Shown piece after piece: positions 50,973 to 60,100 of a stretch of 64,000 bases of DNA (the first letter of the stretch is position 1; the number at the start of each line of letters is the position of its first letter). Origin of the DNA: RGIG6353 sp045590615 (GTDB lineage Bacteria > Bacillota > Clostridia > Oscillospirales > SIG627); contig JAZNRH010000099.1 in NCBI GenBank assembly GCA_045590615.1, forward strand, positions 1-64,000. The letters run 5' to 3'. The position numbers and the translations under genes were made by a program. Under the pieces are notes generated by a model. The model had not been told where the DNA came from. It did no database searches and was given only the letters and a program-made list of their open reading frames with translations.

Positions 50973-51737
50973 ATGACGGCTAAATTCAAAAGAGTTTTAA
51001 TCAAGCTGTCGGGGGAGGCAATATACGGAAACGAAATTGCCGAATATACCACCGACAAAAACGGAGAAAAAACAGTCAAAAGTGTTCCCATAATTGACAG
51101 AGCTAAGCTTGACGGAATCAGCGAACAGATTAAGAAGGTCACAGAGCTTGGCGTTGAGGTTGCAATCGTAATTGGTGGTGGAAACATCTGGCGAGGCGGA
51201 AGGCTTGGCGAAGGCTTCGACAGAACGAGAGCAGACCATATGGGTATGCTTGCAACCGTCATAAATTCTATTGCGCTTTCGGAAACGCTTGAGGGCGTTG
51301 GCGTTCAGACTCGCGTTATGTCCTCGGTGGAAATGCCACAGTTTGCCGAAAGCTACATAAAATCCCGTGCAGTTCATCACCTTGAAAAGAAAAGAGTCGT
51401 AATTTTTGCAGGTGGCTCGGGTATCTCACACATGACAACCGATACAACCTCTGTGCTTCGTGGAGTTGAAATCGGTGCCGACGTGGTTATGCTTGCAAAG
51501 AACATTGATGCAATCTATACTGCCGACCCGAGACTCGATCCGAGCGCAGTAAGAATTCCGAAAATTGATTATAGCGAAATTCTTGCAAAGGGACTCAAGG
51601 CAATCGACGCAACAGCGACAGCCTATGCTATGGAAAACGGAATGCCCCTGCTCCTCTTCGGACTTGATCAGCCCGAAAACATCGTCTCAGCGATTTGTGG
51701 TGGCGAAACAGGTACTATTGTAGAAAAATTAAACTGA
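50973..51737 (+). CDS. pyrH: UMP kinase
   Basis: This 254-residue hexameric kinase of the amino-acid kinase fold phosphorylates UMP to UDP. KLSGEAI (11-17), IGGGNIWRG (67-75), the DHMGMLAT segment and TDTTSVLRGVEIGADVVMLAKN are characteristic. An extra stretch of about 15 residues rich in Lys, Asp and Thr follows the first motif (about 22-38) and is not in the E. coli enzyme. The ATG at 50973 is eight bases after GAGG; the TTG further upstream has none. It is the first gene of the operon that runs to polC. Confidence 0.95.
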   Translation: MTAKFKRVLIKLSGEAIYGNEIAEYTTDKNGEKTVKSVPIIDRAKLDGISEQIKKVTELGVEVAIVIGGGNIWRGGRLGEGFDRTRADHMGMLATVINSIALSETLEGVGVQTRVMSSVEMPQFAESYIKSRAVHHLEKKRVVIFAGGSGISHMTTDTTSVLRGVEIGADVVMLAKNIDAIYTADPRLDPSAVRIPKIDYSEILAKGLKAIDATATAYAMENGMPLLLFGLDQPENIVSAICGGETGTIVEKLN

Positions 51738-51754
51738 TTGAAAGGAATAAAAAT

Positions 51755-52309
51755 ATGAAAGCTAACCTTAAAGAATTTGAAGAAAAAATGCAAAAATCCT
51801 GCGCTTCACTCGAAACCGAATTGAAGTCTATCAGAGTAGGTCGCGCAAGCGCAGCCGTACTCGACAAGATTACCGTTGATTACTACGGCTCTGCAACTCC
51901 CATCAACCAGATTGCAGCTATCTCGACAACAGATGCAAGAACTCTTGTAATCACTCCCTGGGATGCATCTACCGTTAAGGAAATTGAAAAGGCAATCCTT
52001 GCCTCTGACCTCGGTATCAACCCTCAGAACGACGGTAAAATCATCCGTCTCACCTTCCCTTCTCTGACAGAGGAGCGCAGAAAAGAGGTTTCAAAACAGG
52101 TTGCAAAATGTGGTGAAGACTCTAAGGTTGCAATCCGTAACATCCGTCGCGATGCAAACGATTTCCTCAAGAATGAAAAGAAGGCTGGCAATCTCACAGA
52201 GGACGAGGCAAAGGCAGGAGAAAAGGACGCTCAGGACCTTACCGACAAGTACATCAAGAATATTGATGCCCTCGTAGCAGCAAAAACTCAAGAGGTAATG
52301 GAAATCTAA
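51755..52309 (+). CDS. frr: Ribosome recycling factor
   Basis: This 184-residue factor works with EF-G to split ribosomes after termination. The IRVGRASAAVLDKI segment in the first helix, INPQNDGKIIRLTFPSLTEE and the VAIRNIRRDAND arginine helix are the family's hallmarks. Length is normal. GAAAGGAA stands before the ATG at 51755; the longer frame overlaps pyrH. It lies 17 bases after pyrH and its stop overlaps the uppS start. Confidence 0.97.
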   Translation: MKANLKEFEEKMQKSCASLETELKSIRVGRASAAVLDKITVDYYGSATPINQIAAISTTDARTLVITPWDASTVKEIEKAILASDLGINPQNDGKIIRLTFPSLTEERRKEVSKQVAKCGEDSKVAIRNIRRDANDFLKNEKKAGNLTEDEAKAGEKDAQDLTDKYIKNIDALVAAKTQEVMEI

Positions 52310-53052
52310 TGAGCCTCTTCTCATTAAGAAAAAAAGACGTTAAAAGTGGCGGACAGCAACCGCCACTTCGTCATATAGGATTTATCATGGATGGAAACGG
52401 AAGATGGGCTACTTCGAGAGGTCTCCCTCGTGAAGCAGGACATTCTTCAGGGGCAGCCACCTTCCGAAAAATTGTGGAGTACTGTATAGAACGTGATATT
52501 GAATACGTGACGGTATATGCCTTTTCAACGGAAAACTGGAAGCGTCCCCAAGCTGAAATTGACGGCATAATGAAGCTGCTCGTAGAATATCTGCATGACG
52601 GATTGGCAAATCCGCATAAGCGAAACTCAAGGGTGAGATTTTTAGGAGATATTTCTTGCTTTTCGCCCGAAATCCAAAAGCTTATGGCAGACATCGTGGA
52701 AAAGTCAAAGGACTATCCTCACGCCCTTAACATAGCTTTGAACTACGGTGGCAGAGACGATATTGTCCACGCAGTAAACTCACTTGTTTCAGAGGGAAAA
52801 ACCAACATTACCGAGGAGGATATTTCATCTCATCTCTACACCTCGGGACAACCCGACCCCGATTTGATTGTACGAACGGGTGGCGAGTGGAGACTGTCCA
52901 ACTTTCTCACCTGGCAATCGACCTATTCGGAGCTCTATTTCACAAAAACTCTCTGGCCCGATATGAAAGAAAAAGACGTTGACGAGGCACTTGATTTCTT
53001 TGCAAAGCGTCAAAGACGCTTTGGCGACGTAAAAAGCAGGAGCGTAAAATGA
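52309..53052 (+). CDS. uppS: Undecaprenyl diphosphate synthase
   Basis: This 247-residue cis-prenyltransferase makes the C55 lipid carrier of cell-wall synthesis. MDGNGRWA holds catalytic Asp28, and the C-terminal RTGGEWRLSNFLTWQS and SELYFTKTLWPD motifs bind the substrates. The gene starts at TAATG, sharing a base with the frr stop, and overlaps cdsA by four bases. An N-terminal basic stretch of about 18 residues comes before the conserved core. Confidence 0.96.
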   Translation: MSLFSLRKKDVKSGGQQPPLRHIGFIMDGNGRWATSRGLPREAGHSSGAATFRKIVEYCIERDIEYVTVYAFSTENWKRPQAEIDGIMKLLVEYLHDGLANPHKRNSRVRFLGDISCFSPEIQKLMADIVEKSKDYPHALNIALNYGGRDDIVHAVNSLVSEGKTNITEEDISSHLYTSGQPDPDLIVRTGGEWRLSNFLTWQSTYSELYFTKTLWPDMKEKDVDEALDFFAKRQRRFGDVKSRSVK

Positions 53053-53852
53053 AAACAAGAATTATAACAGCCATTGTGGCTCTTCTCATTTTTGTACCAA
53101 TACTTATTTTTGCAGATACTGCTCTTTTTGGAACGGTAAAGCTGCTCAATTTGGCTATCGCCGTCCTTTCGGCTGTCGGAGCTTATGAGGCAATAAAGTG
53201 CGTTGGAGAAAAAGCTTTAATCGTCAGACTTCCCGTAGTTATAACAGCATTCATTCTCCCCTTACTGACGGTAGACACTCTCAACGCTTACACAAGTGCT
53301 TTTATATTGCTTCTCTTTCTCCTTCTCTTTGTAGGGGTACTCAAGAACAGAAACGTAAAATGCGACAGCGTTCTTACAGCCTTTGCCCTCACCTTCTACG
53401 TGACGGCATCCTTTGGCTCGATTATCATTCTTTATAACAACGCTATCAAGCTGTTCCCACTCATTTTTATCGGTGCTTGGGTAACCGATACCTTTGCATA
53501 TTTTTCGGGCTACTTTTTTGGAAAGCGCAAGCTTATTCCCGAGGTCAGCCCAAAGAAAACCGTTGAAGGCGCAATAGGCGGCTCGCTTGCTACTACCATC
53601 GTATACGGTGTTTATGCGTGGTTTGTAACCAAAGATATCACGCTCACAATAATTCTCACCCTCGTTGGTCTTATAGCAAGCATCGTTTCTCAGCTCGGGG
53701 ACCTTTCGGCATCCCTGATAAAGAGACATTGGAGTATCAAGGACTACGGAAATCTATTCCCCGGACACGGTGGGGTGCTTGACAGATTTGACAGCATTTT
53801 AGCCGTATCGGCATTTCTCTACTGTGTATCTCTGTTTTTGAAGCTTAATTAA
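53049..53852 (+). CDS. cdsA: Phosphatidate cytidylyltransferase
   Basis: This 267-residue membrane enzyme makes CDP-diacylglycerol from phosphatidate and CTP, the branch point of phospholipid synthesis. About eight hydrophobic segments are visible. The CdsA signature is present near the C-terminus, containing SQLGDLSASLIKR and then KDYGNLFPGHGGVLDRFDS. The start overlaps uppS in an ATGA arrangement. Confidence 0.95.
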   Translation: MKTRIITAIVALLIFVPILIFADTALFGTVKLLNLAIAVLSAVGAYEAIKCVGEKALIVRLPVVITAFILPLLTVDTLNAYTSAFILLLFLLLFVGVLKNRNVKCDSVLTAFALTFYVTASFGSIIILYNNAIKLFPLIFIGAWVTDTFAYFSGYFFGKRKLIPEVSPKKTVEGAIGGSLATTIVYGVYAWFVTKDITLTIILTLVGLIASIVSQLGDLSASLIKRHWSIKDYGNLFPGHGGVLDRFDSILAVSAFLYCVSLFLKLN

Positions 53853-53864
53853 TTTGGTGAGAAA

Positions 53865-55022
53865 ATGAAAAAACTTGCATTACTTGGTTCGACGGGCTCA
53901 ATCGGCAGACAGACGATTGAGGTCGCTCGTGAAAAAGGAATAAAAATCACAGCCCTTGCAGCTCACTCAAGCATAGGACTGCTCGAGGAACAAATCAGGG
54001 AATTCAAGCCATCTCTCGTTGCAGTCGTTGACGAGTCGGCAGGAAATGAATTGAAAATCAAGGTTTCCGACACCGACACCAAGGTGTTGATTGGCGAAGA
54101 GGCTGTTACAAAGGTTGCCGAAGAGTCGGATGCCGATATTCTTCTCAACTCTCTGATGGGCAGATGTGGAATAAGACCGACTGTCGCCGCAATTCGTTCG
54201 GGCAAGGATATTGCAATGGCGAATAAAGAGCCGTTGGTGGCAGCAGGTGACATAATTCTTGACGAGGTAAAGAGGGCAGGCGTCAGACTGTTGCCCGTTG
54301 ACAGCGAGCATTCGGCTATTTTTCAATGCCTCGACAACGCTCACAACTCACCTGAATTTATAAAAAGACTGATTATAACGGCATCGGGTGGTCCTTTCTA
54401 TAATAAAACGAAAAAGGACTTGGAAAAGGTAACTCTTGCCGATGCGCTCAATCACCCGACCTGGTCTATGGGCGCAAAAATTACGGTAGACTCGGCAAGC
54501 CTTATGAACAAGGGCCTTGAAGTAATTGAGGCTGTAAGACTTTTTGGAGTCCCTGCCGATAAAATTGACGTCACTGTACACAGGCAGAGCATCGTTCATT
54601 CTATGGTGGAATTCGTGGATTCGTCAATCCTTGCTCAGCTTGGAAATCCCGATATGAAGCATTGTATCGCATTCGCACTCACCTATCCTCAAAGAAAAGA
54701 AGCTTTATGCAAGCCTCTTGATTTCACAAAGGCGTTTTCTCTCACCTTTGACAAGCCCGACGAGGAAACCTTTACCCTTCTGCCTCTTGCTCGCAGGGCA
54801 GTTACTATGGGTGGAAACGCTCCTGCAATTATGAATAGTGCAAACGAAGAAGCAGTTGCGTTATTCCTTAAAGAAAAAATTCGTTTTATAGATATATTCA
54901 CGCTTGTAGAAGATGCTGTACGCTGTCTTCCACACACCGAAGCAATAACACTTAATTCACTTGAAGAAGACGACCTTTTATCCCGTGACTTCGTGAGAAA
55001 AAGCGTTGGAATAAAGGATTAA
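53865..55022 (+). CDS. dxr: 1-deoxy-D-xylulose 5-phosphate reductoisomerase
   Basis: This 385-residue enzyme catalyses the second step of the MEP isoprenoid pathway, forming MEP from DXP with NADPH. The nucleotide loop GSTGSIG is at 8-14. MANKEPLV, LPVDSEHSAIFQCL and MNKGLEVIEA contain metal and substrate ligands. Length is normal. It lies 12 bases after cdsA, and with ispG in the same operon supplies precursors for UppS. Confidence 0.97.
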   Translation: MKKLALLGSTGSIGRQTIEVAREKGIKITALAAHSSIGLLEEQIREFKPSLVAVVDESAGNELKIKVSDTDTKVLIGEEAVTKVAEESDADILLNSLMGRCGIRPTVAAIRSGKDIAMANKEPLVAAGDIILDEVKRAGVRLLPVDSEHSAIFQCLDNAHNSPEFIKRLIITASGGPFYNKTKKDLEKVTLADALNHPTWSMGAKITVDSASLMNKGLEVIEAVRLFGVPADKIDVTVHRQSIVHSMVEFVDSSILAQLGNPDMKHCIAFALTYPQRKEALCKPLDFTKAFSLTFDKPDEETFTLLPLARRAVTMGGNAPAIMNSANEEAVALFLKEKIRFIDIFTLVEDAVRCLPHTEAITLNSLEEDDLLSRDFVRKSVGIKD

Positions 55023-55068
55023 AAAACACATAAACTAATCTCAACGTCAGTTTTTACGGAGGTTTACA

Positions 55069-56109
55069 ATGTTCTGGAAAATACTATTGGCAGTTCTCTT
55101 TTTTGGATTTCTCATTCTCTCTCACGAATTCGGGCACTTCATTACGGCAAGAATGTTCAAGGTTGGAGTTAACGAATTTTCAATCGGTATGGGACCAAAG
55201 CTGTTTTCAAAGGTCAGCAAAAAAACGGGAACGGCATATTCTCTCAGAGCTCTGCCAATCGGTGGCTTTGTCAGCCTCGTTGGCGAGGATGAAAACGTAG
55301 ACAGCGAGAATTCACTTTCAAAAAAACCGTGGTGGCAAAGATTTATCGTACTTATTGCAGGCTCTTTTATGAATATTCTCACAGCTGTGGTCGTAATGTT
55401 CATTCTTCTTTCGCTCTCCCCCTTCTATCCCACGACCTATATTGCCGACCGTGAGGGTTACTCGGTAATCGAGGATTCTGTGCTCTCGGAATACGGAGTT
55501 CAGGATATGGACAAAATCGTCGAAATTGACGGTGAAAAAATGAACGTATGGCAGGACATTTCCTACAAGATTATGTCCGACGGAATTGAGCCTCTTGATA
55601 TTACAATCGAACGCAACGGTGAAAAAATAGTACTTGAGGACGTAGTGTTCAAAACCGAAACGGTAGAAGGACTTTTATGTGGAGTAGTTGATTTTGCCCC
55701 TCTGTACACAGAAAGAAGCTTTAGCTCTCTTGTAAAGGAGGCTATATTCCAATCTTTCTCCACCGTCAAGATGATTATTACCTCGCTTACCGACCTTATC
55801 ACCGGAAGGTACGGACTTGAGGCAGTATCAGGGCCTGTGGGTACGGTTCAGGTAATAGCAGAAAGCGCAAGCCAGGGTATAAAGACGATGCTCTATCTCT
55901 TCGTGTTCATAAGTATGAACCTTGGCGTTTTCAATCTTCTGCCCTTTCCTGCCCTCGACGGAGGCAGACTCGTATTCGTAATAATTGAGGCGATAAGAGG
56001 AAAGCCCATCAAGCCCGAAAAGGAAGGTCTCGTACACGCAATAGGTATGGCAATTCTACTTGCATTTATGGCTGTTGTGCTTGTAAGCGACATTATAAAG
56101 CTGGTGTAA
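55069..56109 (+). CDS. rseP: RIP metalloprotease RseP
   Basis: This 346-residue intramembrane zinc protease has HEFGH at 19-23, one PDZ-like domain in the middle and the NLLPFPALDGGRLVF motif near 296-310. It cuts membrane-bound anti-sigma factors and leftover signal peptides. Four membrane segments fit the family. It stands 46 bases after dxr with ACGGAGG as ribosome binding site, and four bases before ispG. Confidence 0.95.
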   Translation: MFWKILLAVLFFGFLILSHEFGHFITARMFKVGVNEFSIGMGPKLFSKVSKKTGTAYSLRALPIGGFVSLVGEDENVDSENSLSKKPWWQRFIVLIAGSFMNILTAVVVMFILLSLSPFYPTTYIADREGYSVIEDSVLSEYGVQDMDKIVEIDGEKMNVWQDISYKIMSDGIEPLDITIERNGEKIVLEDVVFKTETVEGLLCGVVDFAPLYTERSFSSLVKEAIFQSFSTVKMIITSLTDLITGRYGLEAVSGPVGTVQVIAESASQGIKTMLYLFVFISMNLGVFNLLPFPALDGGRLVFVIIEAIRGKPIKPEKEGLVHAIGMAILLAFMAVVLVSDIIKLV

Positions 56110-56113
56110 AATT

Positions 56114-57190
56114 ATGAGAAAATTAACTAACAAGGTCGTTGCAGGAACCATCGAAATCGGTGGGAACGCTCCCATTTCTATTCAATCGATGATAACTGCA
56201 AACCCACATGACAAAAATGCATGTATAAAGGATATATTAAGACTCGCCGAGGCAGGCTGTGATATTATTCGCTTTACTCTGCCCGACGTCGAGTCTGCCG
56301 AGAATATCCCCTTTTATAAAAAAGAGCTCGGCAAGCACAAGGTTGCTCTGGTAGCTGATATTCATTTTGATTATAGAGTTGCGCTGAGAGCGTGTGAGCT
56401 CGGTATAGATAAAATAAGAATTAATCCGGGTAACATCGGAGACGAGAGCAAGGTCAAGGCTGTAGCAGACGCCTGCCGTGAAAGAAGCATCCCCATCAGA
56501 ATAGGTGTAAACAGTGGCTCTCTTGAAAAGAAGCTACTCGAAAAATACGGCTCACCGACCTCAGATGCGTTAGTTGAGTCGGCTCTCGGTGAAATTGAGG
56601 CGCTTGAACGCTTTGGCTTCTCTGACGTCGTAGTGTCGGTAAAGTCGTCCGACGTTGCCACAATGATAGACGCATACAAAAAGCTCTCGGCTAAAACGAG
56701 CTGTCCTCTGCACCTTGGTGTAACCGAGGCAGGAACACTCAAGAAAAGCCTTATTAAATCCTCTGTCGGTATCGGAACGCTTCTCAGTCAGGGAATTGGC
56801 GACACAATTCGCGTATCTATTACCGACGACGTTATAGAGGAGGTCATTGCAGGAAGAGAAATTCTCTCCTCGCTCGGACTTTTTAATAAGGGCTCGTTTG
56901 ACCTGACCTCCTGTCCCACCTGTGGTAGAACGAAAATCAATCTCGTTGAAATTGCTAAAAAAGTGGAGAGCGCTCTCGAAACGCTCCCACCAATAGAAAA
57001 CAAAAAAATCAAGGTTGCCGTTATGGGCTGTGTAGTAAACGGACCCGGTGAAGCAAGAGAGGCAGATATCGGAATTGCAGGTGGCATAGGCGAAGCGCTT
57101 CTCTTCAAGAAGGGTGAGCCGATTTGCAAAATACCCGAGGATAAAATTGTTGAGGTATTGATAGAAGAAATTGAAAAAATGAGGAATTGA
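56114..57190 (+). CDS. ispG: 4-hydroxy-3-methylbut-2-enyl diphosphate synthase
   Basis: This 358-residue iron-sulfur enzyme performs the penultimate MEP-pathway step. The [4Fe-4S] ligands are in SCPTCGRTK and MGCVVNGPGEAREADIGIAGG. The TIM barrel start SIQSMITANPHD and LVADIHFDYRVAL are well conserved. Its end overlaps the start region of polC, so the two are translated in close succession. Confidence 0.97.
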   Translation: MRKLTNKVVAGTIEIGGNAPISIQSMITANPHDKNACIKDILRLAEAGCDIIRFTLPDVESAENIPFYKKELGKHKVALVADIHFDYRVALRACELGIDKIRINPGNIGDESKVKAVADACRERSIPIRIGVNSGSLEKKLLEKYGSPTSDALVESALGEIEALERFGFSDVVVSVKSSDVATMIDAYKKLSAKTSCPLHLGVTEAGTLKKSLIKSSVGIGTLLSQGIGDTIRVSITDDVIEEVIAGREILSSLGLFNKGSFDLTSCPTCGRTKINLVEIAKKVESALETLPPIENKKIKVAVMGCVVNGPGEAREADIGIAGGIGEALLFKKGEPICKIPEDKIVEVLIEEIEKMRN

Positions 57191-57192
57191 AA

Positions 57193-60100
57193 TTGGAATT
57201 TGAAAAAAACAGTATTTCCCTTGCCGAAAAGCTGACGAAGTATCAGCCCGAGGGAATAAAAAGGGCGTTGCTTGAAGCTACTTATCAATACAAGTGCGCA
57301 GTAAATAAAGAAAACAGGTCTTTTATAATACATATAGCCTCAGACAAGCTTTTACAAAAGGCTCTGCTCTATGAAATAGAGTCAGAGCTTGTATCTGCTT
57401 ATGCGCTCAGCGCCTGCTTTATACTCCCACACTATCCCGAAAAGCTCTTCAGTGAGAGCTATTACTCGGAGCTTATAACCGAGCTTAAGCGCAATACTGC
57501 CTTTGCAAACGGATTTTTTGACAACGGAAAAATGGAGCTCGAGGGAAACAAGCTTGTTTTCAAGCTCGACGGTGGACTTGGAAAGCTCCCTCACGATGCC
57601 GAGTGCTCAAGAATTCTTGCCGATATTATAAAAAGCGAATTCGACCTTGCACTCGAGGTTGTAATCGACGATTCAATCCCCTTTGATATGAGCTCCTACA
57701 TCAAGGAATCGGAGCGCTCTATGCCAATGCCCAAGATCGTCGAGAAAGTTCAAGAGGAAGCAAAGGAACAGATTCACTCCCTTATGGAAGAAGAAAATGA
57801 AGTGGACGAGAAGAGCGAAAACTCCGAGAAAGAGGACAGCTTCCGTTCAGGCTTTATTGAATTCGACCTCTCTAAAAGAGAGCTCGTATATGGCAAGGAG
57901 AGAAAAAAAGAAGCTAACTTCGTTGCAATAAAAAACGTATTCGGACTTGAACCGAAAAAGCTTATTGCAGTATGTGGTAAGGTTTTCTTTACGGACAGCC
58001 GAGAAACAAGAGCAGGAGACAAAACCATTGCCACAGTACAGATTACCGACGAAAGCTCGTCGATATCGGTTAAATTCTTTTGCCCCGTAGAAAATTGGAA
58101 CGATGCCAAAGGTGCGTTCAAAACGGGCACTGCTATCGAGGTAATCGGTCAGGTAGATTTTGATAAATATGAAAATGAAACGGTTATAAAGCCGGTTTCG
58201 GTATATAAAATTTCAGAGAAAAAAAGAACGGACGATGCCGAGGAAAAGAGAGTTGAGCTTCATATTCACTCCACCCTATCGGCAATGGACGCAGTAGCTT
58301 CCCCCACTCAGATAGTGGAAACTGCTCACGCATGGGGACACAAGGCTGTCGCAATCACCGACCACGGAAACGTGCAGGGCTTCCCCGATGCAATGATTGC
58401 CGCCGAAAAGCTTGGTATGAAGGTGCTCTACGGAATAGAAGCATATTTCGTAGACGATACTGCAAGAGCCGTTTACGGTGACTCCAACGCAAGCTTTGAG
58501 GATGACACCTTTATAATTTTTGATATAGAAACAACGGGTCTTTCCCCACTGACCTGTGGCATTACCGAAATAGGTGCAGTAAAGTATCGTGGTGGAAAAA
58601 TCGAGGACAGGTTTTCAACCTTCGTCAACCCACAAATACCAATTCCTCAGAATATCGTTGAATTGACGGGCATTACCGACGATATGGTAAAAGATGCCCC
58701 CGATACACAAAGCGCTGTAAAGAGCTTTGTGGAATTTTGTGGCAATGACATTCTTGTTGCGCATAACGCTAACTTTGATATGGGCTTTATGAAAAAGGCT
58801 GCAGAGGACTATTCAATCCCCTTTACCAATCCGTATCTTGACACTCTTGCGTTGTCGAGACATATCAACACAGACCTGAAAAAGCACAAGCTTGACACCC
58901 TTCAGGAATATTACGGACTTGAGGCCTTCAATCACCACAGAGCGTGTGACGATGCCGAAATGCTTGCTAAAATTTTTGAATGTATGTGTCAGAAGCTCAA
59001 AAAAGAGGGCGTTGCAAATATTTCGGATATGATTTTATCAATGTCCGAAAAAACCGACCCAAAAAAGCTTCGTCCATATCATATGATTATTCTCGTAAAG
59101 AGTCAGGCAGGTATGTTCAATTTATACCGTCTTGTTTCGGAGTCCTATCTTACGTATTTTAACCGTCAGCCGAGAATTCCAAAGACTCTTCTCGAGAGAT
59201 ACCGTGACGGCTTGATTATAGGCTCGGCTTGTGAAGCAGGCGAGCTCTATCAGGCGATTTTATCGGGTAAAAATACGGGCGACCTTTTGAAGATTGCCTC
59301 GTTCTACGATTATCTTGAAATTCAGCCTCTGTCCAACAACGCCTTTATGATAGAAAACGGCACTGTGCCAAACGAGGACAAGCTGATTGAAATCAATAAA
59401 GAAATTATTTCTCTTGCAAGAAAGGCAAAGAAGCCTGTCGTTGCAACCTGTGATGCGCACTTCTTGAATAAGCAGGACGAGATTTACAGAAGAATTCTCG
59501 TTTCGGCAAAATTCACAGATGCAGACCGACCAAATCCCTTGTATTTCAGAACGACCAAGGAAATGCTCGCCGAGTTCTCATATCTTGACGAAGCTACTGC
59601 AAAAGAGGTTGTCATTACCAATCCCAACCTCATAGCCGATATGGTTGACGATGAAATACGTCCAATCCCCAAGGGTACATTCACCCCGAATCTCGAGGGT
59701 GCAGAAGAGGACCTGCAGAATATGTGCTGGAAAAAGGCAAAAAGCATATACGGAGACCCTCTTCCCGAAATCGTTTATAACCGTCTTGACAAGGAGCTTA
59801 CGTCGATTATCAAGAACGGCTATGCCGTGCTTTATATCATTGCTCAAAAGCTTGTACATTACAGTGAAAGTCAAGGCTATCTCGTAGGCTCAAGAGGCTC
59901 GGTAGGCTCTTCCTTCGTTGCATCGATGGCAAGTATATCCGAGGTAAATCCCCTTCCACCACACTATTACTGCCCCGAGTGTAAATACAGCGAATTTATC
60001 ACTAACGGCTCGGTGGGCTCGGGCTTTGACTTACCCGACAAAAAGTGCCCTAAGTGTAACGCCGACCTCAAGGGTGACGGACACGATATCCCCTTTGAAA

